In this document: piece after piece, positions 8,474 through 17,194 of the stretch
Position numbering within the stretch: the stretch's first letter is position 1
How the letters are laid out: each line of letters starts with the position of its first letter
Assembly (NCBI GenBank): GCA_964410945.1
Contig: CAYPJE010000011.1
Location: 1 to 64,000 of the forward strand
Source: CAYPJE01 sp964410945
GTDB taxonomy: Bacteria; Fidelibacterota; Marinisomatia; Marinisomatales; TCS56
DNA length: 64,000 nucleotides
Direction of reading: 5' to 3'
The notes under the pieces: model-generated
The model's input: only the letters and a program-made list of their open reading frames with translations
Told to the model about the DNA's origin: nothing
Database searches by the model: none
Position numbers and translations under genes: made by a program

Positions 8474-10528
8474 CTACTTAACTGGATAAAGTCGAATAGC
8501 CTGACCACCTCCCGCAGCCAGCATAATTTCTAATTCCGTTTGACTGTTTACTTCTTTCTCGGTTATTGTATGGGCGTAAGGATTTGTCTGCCAATCAGCC
8601 TGCGGGGAATCGGCATAGATTTGCGCCAGGTATTCACGGTCTGAATCAAGAAAATCCAGGGTGATCGTGAATAATCGCTCCTCTTCATCGGTTATACTAC
8701 CGATGTACCAGTCATCACTGTTACGGTCCTTGCGGGCGACGGTAATGAAGTCACCGATCTTACCATTCAAAACCCGGGTAGTCTCCCAGTCGGCCGGGAC
8801 GTCTTCAATAAACTGAAAGGCCGGATGACCAGAGTAATTTTCCGGCAGATCAGAAGCCATTTGCAGCGGGCTATAAATTGTGACATACAAAGCCAGCTGT
8901 TTCATCAGAGTGGTATTTACGCGATTAAACGGTTTGTCGGCTTTTTCAAAATGCAGATCAAATGTCCCCGGTGTGAAATCAAACGGTCCGGCCAGGCAAC
9001 GTGTAAACGGAATTATGGTCGTATAATCCGGTGGATTGCCACCATCTTCACTCCAGGCATTATATTCCTGGCCCCGGGCGCCTTCCCTGCTCATCATATT
9101 GGGCCAGGTGCGACGGATACCAGTATCCTTGATTGGTTCATGAACATTCAGCATAATTCCATAACGGGCTGCCAACTCCACCACTTTGCGATAGTGTCTA
9201 ACCATGTACTGGCCGTGATGCCATTCCTTGTGTGGTGCAATCTTTCCATCTTCCATATGCTCAATATTCTGGCCATGCCCCACATAACCGGTCTTAATGG
9301 TTTTTACCCCATTATCAACATACAGGTCAAAGGCATCCTCCAGTTGGGCTTCATAATTATCGATAAAAGCACTGGTCTCATGGTGACCGATCAGATCAAC
9401 GCCTTTTTGTCTGGCATAAGTACCGATCTCCGGTAAATCGAAATCAGGGTAGGATTCAACAAAACTGAACACGTTTCCGTTTTCATACCAAGGTCCATCC
9501 CAACCCGGATTCCAGCCTTCTGCTAATACACCCTTGAAACCATGCTCGGCGGCAAAATCAATATAGCGCTTCACGTTATCCGTGGTAGCGCCATGCCTGT
9601 CGCCCATGAACCAGGTATAAGTGCCGATATGCATGCCCCACCAGATACCCACATATTTCCCGGGCTGAATCCAGGAAGGATCCTCGATCCGGCTGGGCTC
9701 ATTCAGGTTAAGCGCCATGTAATTGGTAATCAGATCCCCGGCAGTTTCACCGATCATGATCATTCGCCAGGGCGAAACATGGGGTGCGGTCGCCTTAACC
9801 TTGGTCCCGTCACCCCAGGGAACGAGATCACATTCCAGTGTAGTGGTATCAGTAGGCAGGAGTGTCATGCTGGCGTAATCGGTCAGGGCTGCCTCATGTA
9901 TGGCTATGTAAAGCCCATTGTCTGTTTCGAAAGTAACCGGAGTATGAACAGTATCGATTTTCGATAGAGGTGAGTTAGTATATAGATACTCATATCGATT
10001 CCAGTGATAGGCCGGTATCCACCAGGCCGAATGATCACCGGCAAACCTGAATTCGGTCAACTCATCCATGATTTCAAAATACTGGAGTGCTTCCTGTTCC
10101 GGGAATTCGTAACGGAAAGCGATGCCGTTGTCAAAGGCACGGAAAATAATTTTCATTCTTTGGACCGGTTGGGTCGCAGTCTCCAAAATCAGTGCCAGTT
10201 GATTAAAACTATTATGAATGATTCTTTCTTCGCCCCAAGGCTGTTCCCAAATTTCATCTTTATTACTACGTTCAACAGAAACCACCCGTAATCCTTCATA
10301 AAAACCGCCCCTGTTTTCTAATCGGATTCCTAATTGTGAAGATTGTATTACATCGATACCTGCATGATTTACCTTATAAGAGGGTACACCATCATACAGT
10401 TCAAAAACCACCTCGTTGATTCCACTTGGGGAGGTTAGGCTATATGAAGTGTGGTGGTCACCCGAGCATGATACCACAAACCAAAAAGTCAATAGTATTA
10501 GGCCAGCAATTTCCCTGATATTTTTCAT
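8474..10528 (-). CDS. Glycoside hydrolase family 97 alpha-glucosidase (SusB-like lipoprotein)
   Basis: 684 residues, family-typical length. Lipobox VVSC (Cys21) anchors it to a membrane. The N-terminal GH97 beta-sandwich runs to about residue 280 (SPSGINEVVFEL…GGFYEGL…AFDNGIAFRYEF), followed by the (beta/alpha)8 barrel (GVLAEGWNPGW, DLIGHHETSAF, NVHEPIKDTGIRRTWPNMMSREGARGQEYNAW) and a C-terminal beta domain. Glutamates 464, 482 and 488 have the same spacing (18 and 6) as SusB Glu508, Glu526 and Glu532. The segment 'TIKTGYVGHG' has no Asp where retaining GH97 enzymes place the nucleophile, so an inverting mechanism is likely. It is divergent from a sugar symporter at 10717, suggesting a periplasmic glucosidase that feeds the symporter. 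Confidence 0.92.
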   Translation of the reverse strand: MKNIREIAGLILLTFWFVVSCSGDHHTSYSLTSPSGINEVVFELYDGVPSYKVNHAGIDVIQSSQLGIRLENRGGFYEGLRVVSVERSNKDEIWEQPWGEERIIHNSFNQLALILETATQPVQRMKIIFRAFDNGIAFRYEFPEQEALQYFEIMDELTEFRFAGDHSAWWIPAYHWNRYEYLYTNSPLSKIDTVHTPVTFETDNGLYIAIHEAALTDYASMTLLPTDTTTLECDLVPWGDGTKVKATAPHVSPWRMIMIGETAGDLITNYMALNLNEPSRIEDPSWIQPGKYVGIWWGMHIGTYTWFMGDRHGATTDNVKRYIDFAAEHGFKGVLAEGWNPGWDGPWYENGNVFSFVESYPDFDLPEIGTYARQKGVDLIGHHETSAFIDNYEAQLEDAFDLYVDNGVKTIKTGYVGHGQNIEHMEDGKIAPHKEWHHGQYMVRHYRKVVELAARYGIMLNVHEPIKDTGIRRTWPNMMSREGARGQEYNAWSEDGGNPPDYTTIIPFTRCLAGPFDFTPGTFDLHFEKADKPFNRVNTTLMKQLALYVTIYSPLQMASDLPENYSGHPAFQFIEDVPADWETTRVLNGKIGDFITVARKDRNSDDWYIGSITDEEERLFTITLDFLDSDREYLAQIYADSPQADWQTNPYAHTITEKEVNSQTELEIMLAAGGGQAIRLYPVK

Positions 10529-10716
10529 CTTTGCCCTTCTTTATTAGACTGGAAATTTATCGGATTAATTCATCTTCTAATATTATAAAATCCCGGTAAG
10601 TGGTATGTAATATTAATAATTTCAATAATTCTGGCTTTGACCGGATGTCAATCAAGTAGTAGCTTCCCTGAGAGAAAACCAACAATATTATCTCATCTCG
10701 AAAGGATGTTGAATCA

Positions 10717-12282
10717 ATGAATTTTTCACCTCTGGATTACACCGTATTTATTACCTACATCATCTTCATTGTTGGTCTGGGACTATGGGTATCGCGCGAG
10801 AAGAAAGGTCATACCAAAAATTCCAGCGATTATTTCCTGGCCAGCAAGGCCCTGCCATGGTGGGCTATCGGAGCTTCACTGATTGCTGCCAATATCTCCG
10901 CCGAACAATATATCGGCATGTCAGGATCGGGCTTTGTGATCGGTCTTGGTATCGCCACCTACGAATGGACGGCGGCTATTACCCTGATTGTTGTTGCCAA
11001 ATACTTCCTGCCGATCTTCCTGAAAGAAGGCATTTATACCATGCCCCAGCTCCTGGAAATCCGTTACGACCACCGGGTGCGGACCGGGCTGGCGGTGTTC
11101 TGGCTGCTTTTGTATATCTTTGTTAATCTGACCTCGGTTCTGTATCTGGGCGCCCTGGCCCTGCGAACCATTATGGGAATTCCATTGATGTGGGGCATAA
11201 TCGGACTGGCGATTTTCTCGGCTCTGTACACAATCTATGGTGGCCTGAAAGCCGTGGCCTGGACCGACGTCGTGCAGGTACTGGTACTAATTGTCGGTGG
11301 ACTGGTGACAACCTTTTTTGCCCTGAATGCTGTTGGTGGCGACCAGGGTGTACTGGCCGGTTTCGGGGCCTTGTTGGAACAGGTTCCGGAAAAATTCGAC
11401 ATGATCCTGGATAAATCGAATCCCAATTATTCCGAATTACCGGGCCTGGGTGTATTGCTGGGCGGCATGTGGATGGCTCATTTCTTCTACTGGGGCTGTA
11501 ATCAGTACATTACCCAACGTGCCCTGGCAGCAAAAAACATTAAAGAAGCCCAGCGCGGACTGATGTTCGGTGGCTATCTTAAAATCCTTACCCCGCTGAT
11601 TGTGGTTATCCCTGGGATCGTAGCCTTTGCCCTCCAGGCTGACATTGCCAAACCGGATGAAGCCTATCCCTGGCTCCTGAGCACCTTTGTACCGGCCGGG
11701 CTCAAAGGACTGGCTTTTGCCGCATTGATTGCCGCCATCGTCTCATCACTGAGTTCGATGGTGAACAGCACGGCCACCATTTTCTCGATGGATATCTACA
11801 AGCAGATAATCAGGAAAGACGCCTCCGAACAGCAGTTGGTATTAACCGGCCGGATTGCCAGCGGAATTGCCCTGATCATTGCCGTACTGATCGCCCCGAC
11901 CCTTACCACCCTTGAACAGGCTTTCCAGTTTATCCAGGAATTCACCGGATTCATCAGCCCCGGTATTTTTGCCATTTTCATTTTCGGATTATTCTGGAAA
12001 AAAGCCACTGCCAATTCGGCTCTGTGGGCCGCCGTACTAACGATTCCCCTTTCGCTGGGAATTAAAATCCTGATCCCGGCCCTGCCCTTCCTGAACCGCA
12101 TGGGCGTGGTATTCCTGATTTTGAGTGCCATCGTGGTGGTAATCACCCTGCTGGAGTCCCGGGAAGATTCACCAAAAGCCATCAAAATCGACCGGAACCT
12201 GTTCCGCACCGATACGGTTTTCAACGTGGGGGCCATCGGTATCTTTGCTATTCTGGCCGTATTGTACACCATCTGGTGGTAA
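10717..12282 (+). CDS. Sodium/sugar symporter of the SSS family (vSGLT-like)
   Basis: 521 residues with the 13-14 transmembrane helices of SSS transporters. It closely resembles the Vibrio sodium/galactose symporter as I recall it: 'SREKKGHTKNSSDYFLASKALPWWAIGASLIAANISAEQYIGMSGSG', 'TYEW' and 'YWGCNQYITQRALAAKN'. Conserved polar residues that line the sugar site in that protein are present (Gln64, Glu83, Asn262, Lys289, and the Gln in FQFIQEFTG). The sodium-site serines appear in 'AALIAAIVSSLSSMVNSTATIFSMDIYK'. It is divergent from the GH97 alpha-glucosidase, consistent with import of released glucose or galactose. A hairpin terminator follows the gene. Confidence 0.94.
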   Translation: MNFSPLDYTVFITYIIFIVGLGLWVSREKKGHTKNSSDYFLASKALPWWAIGASLIAANISAEQYIGMSGSGFVIGLGIATYEWTAAITLIVVAKYFLPIFLKEGIYTMPQLLEIRYDHRVRTGLAVFWLLLYIFVNLTSVLYLGALALRTIMGIPLMWGIIGLAIFSALYTIYGGLKAVAWTDVVQVLVLIVGGLVTTFFALNAVGGDQGVLAGFGALLEQVPEKFDMILDKSNPNYSELPGLGVLLGGMWMAHFFYWGCNQYITQRALAAKNIKEAQRGLMFGGYLKILTPLIVVIPGIVAFALQADIAKPDEAYPWLLSTFVPAGLKGLAFAALIAAIVSSLSSMVNSTATIFSMDIYKQIIRKDASEQQLVLTGRIASGIALIIAVLIAPTLTTLEQAFQFIQEFTGFISPGIFAIFIFGLFWKKATANSALWAAVLTIPLSLGIKILIPALPFLNRMGVVFLILSAIVVVITLLESREDSPKAIKIDRNLFRTDTVFNVGAIGIFAILAVLYTIWW

Positions 12283-12313
12283 TTCGAATAAGTAATTAGA
12301 AGTAATAGTATCG

Positions 12314-12350
12314 TACAAAGCCCTCACTGTAAAAGCGGGGGCTTTGTATT
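12314..12350. terminator. Bidirectional intrinsic terminator between convergent genes
   Basis: The arms ACAAAGCCC and GGGCTTTGT form a 9-bp stem with a loop rich in A, followed by T-rich sequence. It lies between the convergent symporter and EcfA genes and overlaps the last two bases of the latter. Confidence 0.75.
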
Positions 12351-12966
12351 ATATCAAAATCTGCCGCTTTGTAGTCTGCTTAGCAAAATCCTGATCATGG
12401 GTAGCCAGAATAATAGTAATAGATTCCAGCGAATTTAGTGTCTCTACAATTTTCCTTCGCCCTTCCTGATCCAAATAGGAATCCGGTTCATCAAGCAGCA
12501 AAATCGATGGCTGGCAGGCCAGGATGCCTGCCAGGGCCACCTTGCGCATCTCTCCCAGGCTCAACTGATGGCAGGCTTGGTAAAGATCGCCAGTAAAACC
12601 TACGGCCTCCAGTGCATTAATGGCCTGCTCACTGGCCAGCTCCCGGTCACCATGCTGGTTCAACGGACCATAGGCCACATCCATCAGTACCGTGGGGCAG
12701 AATAACTGCACTTGTGGATCCTGGAATAAAAAACCAGTCCGGCTCCGAATCTTTCTCAGGTTCCGGCGTTTAAGATCCAATCCTATTATTCGGACCAATC
12801 CCTGGCACGGTAAAAGTCCCACCAAAGCACGCAACAATGTACTTTTACCCGCACCATTAGATCCGATCAGTGCCGTATGTTCTCCCTTCTTGACAGTAAA
12901 ACAAAGATCATTGATAACCGGTGGACGGCCCGGATAACCAATGGTGAGGTTGTTTACCTCGATCAT
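12349..12966 (-). CDS. ECF transporter ATPase (EcfA/CbiO-like)
   Basis: 205 residues from the ATG at 12966, chosen because it overlaps the EcfT stop as ATGA and AGGA lies just upstream; an upstream in-frame start at 12993 is possible. The ABC ATPase motifs are complete: Walker A GSNGAGKST, Q-loop 'GFLFQDPQVQLF' (the FQxPxxQ form is typical of CbiO/EcfA), signature 'LSLGEMRKVALAG', Walker B 'ILLLDEPDSYLD' and switch His in 'ATHDQD'. It is shorter than most EcfA proteins because the C-terminal extension is lacking. It powers the S and T components encoded upstream. As a single ATPase gene it would act as a homodimer. Confidence 0.9.
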   Translation of the reverse strand: MIEVNNLTIGYPGRPPVINDLCFTVKKGEHTALIGSNGAGKSTLLRALVGLLPCQGLVRIIGLDLKRRNLRKIRSRTGFLFQDPQVQLFCPTVLMDVAYGPLNQHGDRELASEQAINALEAVGFTGDLYQACHQLSLGEMRKVALAGILACQPSILLLDEPDSYLDQEGRRKIVETLNSLESITIILATHDQDFAKQTTKRQILI

Positions 12967-13673
12967 TGTCCTGGGCATGGACTGTTCCACCAAATAATGA
13001 CCGGCCCAAGAAAGGTAATTGCAACCAGTAGTGGCGGGATCGATCGCCCCCCTCTCTGCAGTGGAGAAAGAGGTAGTATTACCTGACGGCCGCGTAAACA
13101 GATAGCGTAGTAAATGTTTTCAGCCGATAAGACCGCCTCCAGCACCAGTTTGCGCAATAGTATTGAAAGACCTGAAACAGTGGACTTATCAAATCTTCTT
13201 AACTGGTAGGCTTCTCCTGATTGGCGGATTTTACTGGCAAAGCTATGAAAATATCGTAAGGACAACATGAGCAGAAAAATTAGTTTATCGGGCAGCCGCA
13301 TCCGGTTGAGAACCAACAGAAAGGTGCTGCTGTCAAGGGATGCCAACATTAGCCAGGTAAACAGAACCGCCGCTCCGGCCTTCAATGCAATCCCTAATCC
13401 GAATACCAATTCCTGTTTTAATGTACCAGTCCCGGGGAACAGTAAGGAAAACAGCCCTGGTCCCAGGCCAAATATGACCATAGTCGGTATCAACATGAGC
13501 AAAATCATACGGGGTATTTTTACCGCTGGGGTAGTATAATATAGACCCAATGCAATAGCCAGGTAATAGGCATTACCTATCAGTATTACCGCCGGGTAAA
13601 TATATATCAGCAGTATAAACACCGCTAACAAGATGAGTCGCAGGTACAAATTCCAACCGGATACGTTAAACAT
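12963..13673 (-). CDS. ECF transporter T component (EcfT/CbiQ-like)
   Basis: 236 residues from the ATG at 13673, which overlaps the methyltransferase end by eight bases; longer in-frame starts would overlap that gene much further. It has five or so hydrophobic helices (LYLRLILLAVFILLIYIY…, MILLMLIPTMVIFGLGPGLFS, …GIALKAGAAVLFTWLMLASLD). Two Ala-Arg-Gly-type coupling motifs follow: 'EAYQLRRF' (degenerate) and 'YYAICLRGRQ', which in EcfT/CbiQ dock onto the ATPases. It is in an operon with the S component, a methyltransferase and EcfA. The C-terminal segment after the second motif (LPLSPLQRGG…) is an extra hydrophobic tail. Confidence 0.88.
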   Translation of the reverse strand: MFNVSGWNLYLRLILLAVFILLIYIYPAVILIGNAYYLAIALGLYYTTPAVKIPRMILLMLIPTMVIFGLGPGLFSLLFPGTGTLKQELVFGLGIALKAGAAVLFTWLMLASLDSSTFLLVLNRMRLPDKLIFLLMLSLRYFHSFASKIRQSGEAYQLRRFDKSTVSGLSILLRKLVLEAVLSAENIYYAICLRGRQVILPLSPLQRGGRSIPPLLVAITFLGPVIIWWNSPCPGQ

Positions 13674-14268
13674 GCTTTTCAGCAATCCAAAGGAAGAGAT
13701 CATCGGCTTCTTCAAATCGGAAGGGATCGAGGCCGGAGTTAAAGGCCATTTCACCCAGTTCCTCCGGTGCCGGCAGCATATCATGCTCTACTGCCGTACC
13801 AACCTTTCGGTGAAAATCGTTACAGATTTCCCGGGACATGAAATGAAGTATTATGACGATACCACCGGGTTTCAAGACCCGGGCGGCTTCATTGAGAAAC
13901 CGTCCGGGATCATCAAGATGCGGAATAACCGCGAAAGCCAACACAGCATCGAATCTCGAATCAGGAAATGACAGCTCATGGGCATCACCAACCTCAACGG
14001 CAGTATGGACTTTGCGTGCTTCGGCGACCATTGCCGCAGAAACATCCAGTCCGATCACCTGGCCGGTGTCACCGGCAATCTCTTTCAAAGCCGGAAGGGC
14101 AATACCGGTTCCGGTCCCCACATCCAGAATCCGCGCTCCTGACTTGATTGGAAATGTTTTTAACAGTACGCCCAACCGCTCCTGCTCCGATAAATAATTT
14201 GGCCCATTATTCCAGGTACTGGCCCGCTCATCAAAGAATTGTTTTCGCTTGACAGAATCGGTCTTCAT
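13666..14268 (-). CDS. Class I SAM-dependent methyltransferase inside the ECF operon
   Basis: 200 residues. Motif I is 'ARILDVGTGTGIALPAL', motif II 'VIGLDVSAAMVAEARK', followed by 'VGDAHELSFPDSRFDAVLAFAVIPHLDDPGRFLNEAARVLKPGGIVIILHF', the UbiE/BioC-type methyltransferase fold (Methyltransf_11). The start codon overlaps the S-component stop as ATGA, and the stop overlaps the EcfT start, so it is firmly built into the transport operon. The substrate is unknown. Context (NikR, TonB receptor, ECF importer) suggests action on a metal chelator or on a cofactor imported with nickel, but this is inference. Confidence 0.88.
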   Translation of the reverse strand: MKTDSVKRKQFFDERASTWNNGPNYLSEQERLGVLLKTFPIKSGARILDVGTGTGIALPALKEIAGDTGQVIGLDVSAAMVAEARKVHTAVEVGDAHELSFPDSRFDAVLAFAVIPHLDDPGRFLNEAARVLKPGGIVIILHFMSREICNDFHRKVGTAVEHDMLPAPEELGEMAFNSGLDPFRFEEADDLFLWIAEKHV

Positions 14269-14801
14269 GTTATCACCCGCAATAATTGGATTCGTTTTTC
14301 CAGCAGTTTAACCAATGGTGGTATAGTTACCAATTGCATAAGAACACCGGGAATTCCGCTGATCAGTTTGGCAACCGTAAATATTTCAGCCGGCAGGTGA
14401 AACAGTGGTGCAATTACAAACACCAGTAAGGCCAGCACCATACGTTGCGCCAGCAAACCAGCGATCAATGAAGGATAGATTCCCCAGAAAAAATTCATGC
14501 GCAACAGGGCGATGGTCCCACTAAGCACTGCCCCTTCAACCATCATCTGCGGCGCCACAGGCGGGTAGAATGGTGGCATGCCCGTCAGTAATCCTGATAA
14601 CAGTGGAGCTATAATACCGATGCATACAGCTACCTTCGGACGTAACAGCATCCCGGCTAAAGCCAATGGTAAAAACATTGGTAAGAAGGCTGATCCCAAC
14701 CGAAGCAGGTGGAATAACATCGGGAAAATCAGAGCCAACACCAGAAATACGGCTCCCAGGACCAAATCCGGGCTTACGGTTTGACGTGACTCAGATTCCA
14801 A
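14265..14801 (-). CDS. ECF transporter S (substrate-binding) component
   Basis: 178 residues, about six transmembrane helices, TTG start overlapping the receptor stop by eleven bases with AGGA upstream. The region 'HLLRLGSAFLPMFLPLALAGMLLRPKVAVCIGIIAPLLSGLLTGMPPFYPP' is the style of small S components that combine with EcfT and EcfA. It lacks the N-terminal Met-His metal-binding start of CbiM/NikM, the usual cobalt/nickel S components. Its position after a NikR-type operator and a TonB receptor suggests nickel or a nickel complex as substrate; a corrinoid is another possibility. Confidence 0.82.
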   Translation of the reverse strand: MESESRQTVSPDLVLGAVFLVLALIFPMLFHLLRLGSAFLPMFLPLALAGMLLRPKVAVCIGIIAPLLSGLLTGMPPFYPPVAPQMMVEGAVLSGTIALLRMNFFWGIYPSLIAGLLAQRMVLALLVFVIAPLFHLPAEIFTVAKLISGIPGVLMQLVTIPPLVKLLEKRIQLLRVIT

Positions 14802-16626
14802 TGCTCAATCCTGCTTCCAGAGTACGACCCGGCATGGGGTAGCCGGGCATGGTTTCATACTCGGAATTCAAAAGATTATCCACATGTAAGGTCAATGAAA
14901 CTAATTTCCAGGGCAATATATCCAAACCCAGGTTTACGACCGCATAGGATGGCATAGTATAATAGTTCCCATTCTCCGAATACTGTATGCCCTGCACCGC
15001 TTCCCAGTTTGCACGCACAGTAAAATATCTTTGATGATGACTGAGAGTAATCCGATAATGGTTAGCCGGTTGGCTTGCCACCGGTTTATCAGAAATAAAC
15101 CAACTGGCATTAATACCCAGCTGCAATCCCCGCACTGGAATCACTTTACTGGATAATTCAAGTCCACTGTACTTATAAACACCACCATTGATATACTTCA
15201 TGACTGGCCAATTTCCAGTTATTTCAATTTTATTTTTGCCAGTGGAACGGTATACGGCCACACTGGTACTGAAAGTTCTATGCGGAGCGTATTGTACTCC
15301 TGACTCGATTGTGAATGATTCTTCCGGTCGCAGGTCTTTGTTAGGACCAGGGAAAAGGTACATCTCACGAATCGTAGGACTGCGGAACCCTTTACCAGCC
15401 GATGTATAAATCGTCAGACCTTTACTGATCCGGAAATCCACGCCAAACTGCGGCACTATTATGTTTCCATATTCACTATGCCATTCTCCACGCACACCGC
15501 CATTGATGCGTACTACAGTCAGCTCCTGCTCGCTGAACAGATAAACTGCCGTCTCCGAAACACCATAATCGCCCAGTCGAGCAGAATCGGAATAACTCAG
15601 CAATTCACCGCCATAATCCCGATAATCAAAACCAAGCGTCGTCAAATTACCCGGGAAAATGCTCAAATGATTGTGCAGTTGCAGACCATCGCAAAAATCC
15701 GTGGAATGGAATCCGTCAGAAATTTTATGTTCCCCCCAATTGGTAAATATCTGATAGTCAAATTGGACCCAATCCAAATTTATACCGGTTGCCAATGCCA
15801 GGTCACCGCGCCTGATGTTGTATTTGTTGCCTGTTTCACTACCTTGCTTACCGGGGTCTTCAGAATAAAACGGTACTTCCTTACCCACCACTGATATATA
15901 AATATCGTGGCTGACTTCATATCCCAAACGGAGGTGATAGGCTTCCGATTCAAAGGCACTGTGTTCGCGATGACCACGGGTTGAGCGATGAGCGTAGGTA
16001 AGGAAATAATCCCATGCGTTTAGTTTCCCTCCCTGCTGCAGCATCAGGCGATTGATATCATAACTACCACCGGATAAACGCAGGCGCGTGTCAAAACCGT
16101 CCTTGGCAATTTTTTTGGTTTCCATGTTAACCACACCGCCCATGGCATTGGATCCATAAATAATCGAACCGGCTCCTTTGATGACTTCAACCTCGCCCAC
16201 CACTGCAGCTGAATATGTATCCGGCACAGGATGCCCCATTAGCCCCATGATCTCAGGTTTACCATTCTGAGCGATCAGAATCCCGGTGGTTGGATCACCA
16301 CCCTGCCCACGAATTGATAATTTACCTGCTGATCCAGCGGAAACACCATAACCCATGACACCCTTTTCAGTGCCAAAAACACCTGGCACTTCACCACTGA
16401 CTACTTCATTTAAATCCCGGTAAGCATAAGCTTCGATCTCTTCCTGCGGGATACTGATCCGTGCTGCCTGTTGCAGTTGCGGTGCACGGTTTCCCTCCAC
16501 AAAGATCGAATCCATGGTGTGGACCCAGGCCGAGTCCCGTGGTGAAAAATATCCCACCGGTAATTCCTGACTAACCAGCAGACCGGCCGGAATGAGGCTG
16601 GTTATGATCATTATTAATCTTTTCAT
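14791..16626 (-). CDS. TonB-dependent receptor, probably for nickel or a nickel chelate
   Basis: 611 residues, BtuB-like length, with a signal peptide (…LIPAGLLVSQ). There is no carboxypeptidase-like extension. A plug domain lies at about 55-190 (VVSGEVPGVFGTEKGVMGYGVSAGSAGKLSIRGQGGDPTTGILIAQNGKPEIMGLMGHPVPDTYSAAVVGEVEVIKGAGSIIYGSNAMGGVVN). The barrel carries the usual 'KGFRSPTIREMYLFPGPNKDLRPEES' motif and a C-terminal 'LEAGLSIGI'. It heads the S-MT-T-A operon and follows nikR. A tandem GTRRCAC-type half-site pair lies just upstream, so it is probably NikR-repressed. The substrate assignment comes from this context, not from the protein. Confidence 0.85.
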   Translation of the reverse strand: MKRLIMIITSLIPAGLLVSQELPVGYFSPRDSAWVHTMDSIFVEGNRAPQLQQAARISIPQEEIEAYAYRDLNEVVSGEVPGVFGTEKGVMGYGVSAGSAGKLSIRGQGGDPTTGILIAQNGKPEIMGLMGHPVPDTYSAAVVGEVEVIKGAGSIIYGSNAMGGVVNMETKKIAKDGFDTRLRLSGGSYDINRLMLQQGGKLNAWDYFLTYAHRSTRGHREHSAFESEAYHLRLGYEVSHDIYISVVGKEVPFYSEDPGKQGSETGNKYNIRRGDLALATGINLDWVQFDYQIFTNWGEHKISDGFHSTDFCDGLQLHNHLSIFPGNLTTLGFDYRDYGGELLSYSDSARLGDYGVSETAVYLFSEQELTVVRINGGVRGEWHSEYGNIIVPQFGVDFRISKGLTIYTSAGKGFRSPTIREMYLFPGPNKDLRPEESFTIESGVQYAPHRTFSTSVAVYRSTGKNKIEITGNWPVMKYINGGVYKYSGLELSSKVIPVRGLQLGINASWFISDKPVASQPANHYRITLSHHQRYFTVRANWEAVQGIQYSENGNYYTMPSYAVVNLGLDILPWKLVSLTLHVDNLLNSEYETMPGYPMPGRTLEAGLSIGI

Positions 16627-16683
16627 ATTCCCCTTACTAGTGGCACTTATTCTATATTCGTAACACGATTGGTTAAAAAAATA
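16627..16683. other. Short nikR-receptor intergenic region
   Basis: It holds the tandem half-site pair at 16640-16666 and therefore probably a separate promoter for the receptor/ECF operon; nothing else is seen. Confidence 0.4.
16640..16666. promoter_or_regulatory. Putative NikR operator upstream of the TonB/ECF operon
   Basis: GTGGCAC and GTAACAC (plus strand) are separated by exactly 13 bases, as direct repeats. The second is a perfect match to the half-site found at the nikR promoter; the first differs at two positions. It lies between the nikR stop and the receptor start, so it would control the uptake operon independently of nikR. Confidence 0.6.
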
Positions 16684-17100
16684 TTACTTCAGTCGATTTC
16701 CTACCGTTGATTTGATCAGATCAATATGCTTCACGCCTTTCAAAGATTTAAGTCCGTAAAACAAAGCCATTATTTTTTCCGACGGTCCTTTAACCGCTAT
16801 GATTTCCAGGCAATTGTCATGATCCAGGTGCACATGCTGGGATGATATCACCGTATCATGATAATCATGCTGGATATTTAGCAGCTTGTTTACCAGCTCA
16901 CGCTGGTGATGATCATATACAAAGGCAATGCCGCCGGCAATCTGTTCTCCTTGGGACCATTCATCCCGGACCAGCGCCTCACGGATCAGATCACGCAATG
17001 CTTCGGATCGATTGGTATAATTACGTTCCCTAATAAAATTATCAAATTCTTCCAGCAGGCTGGATTCAATTGATACTCCAAAGCGGGTTAGTTCTGGCAC
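16684..17100 (-). CDS. nikR: Nickel-responsive transcriptional regulator NikR
   Basis: 138 residues, GTG start with AGGAA upstream. The N-terminal ribbon-helix-helix domain (TRFGVSIESSLLEEFDNFIRERNYTNRSEALRDLIREAL) is followed by an ACT-like metal-binding domain. All four high-affinity nickel ligands are recognisable with the spacing of E. coli NikR (His76, His87, His89, Cys95): His78, His89, His91 and Cys97 in 'IQHD…SSQHVHLDHDNCLEII'. It is a nickel-dependent repressor. Tandem GTGTTAC half-sites at its own promoter suggest autoregulation, and a second pair precedes the downstream receptor/ECF operon. Confidence 0.96.
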   Translation of the reverse strand: MPELTRFGVSIESSLLEEFDNFIRERNYTNRSEALRDLIREALVRDEWSQGEQIAGGIAFVYDHHQRELVNKLLNIQHDYHDTVISSQHVHLDHDNCLEIIAVKGPSEKIMALFYGLKSLKGVKHIDLIKSTVGNRLK

Positions 17101-17127
17101 GTGTTACTATTCCTAATTATGTGTTAC
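17101..17127. promoter_or_regulatory. Putative NikR operator at the nikR promoter (tandem GTGTTAC)
   Basis: GTGTTAC occurs twice as a direct repeat (17101-17107 and 17121-17127) with exactly 13 bases between. As I recall it, a GTGTTAC-N13/14 tandem arrangement was described for Geobacter uraniireducens NikR, unlike the inverted repeat used by E. coli NikR. The site abuts the GTG start codon. Confidence 0.7.
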
Positions 17128-17194
17128 TAACTTAATATATATTGATCAATCAAAGCAAATGTAAAACCAATTATGCTTCCACCACCATTTGAGA

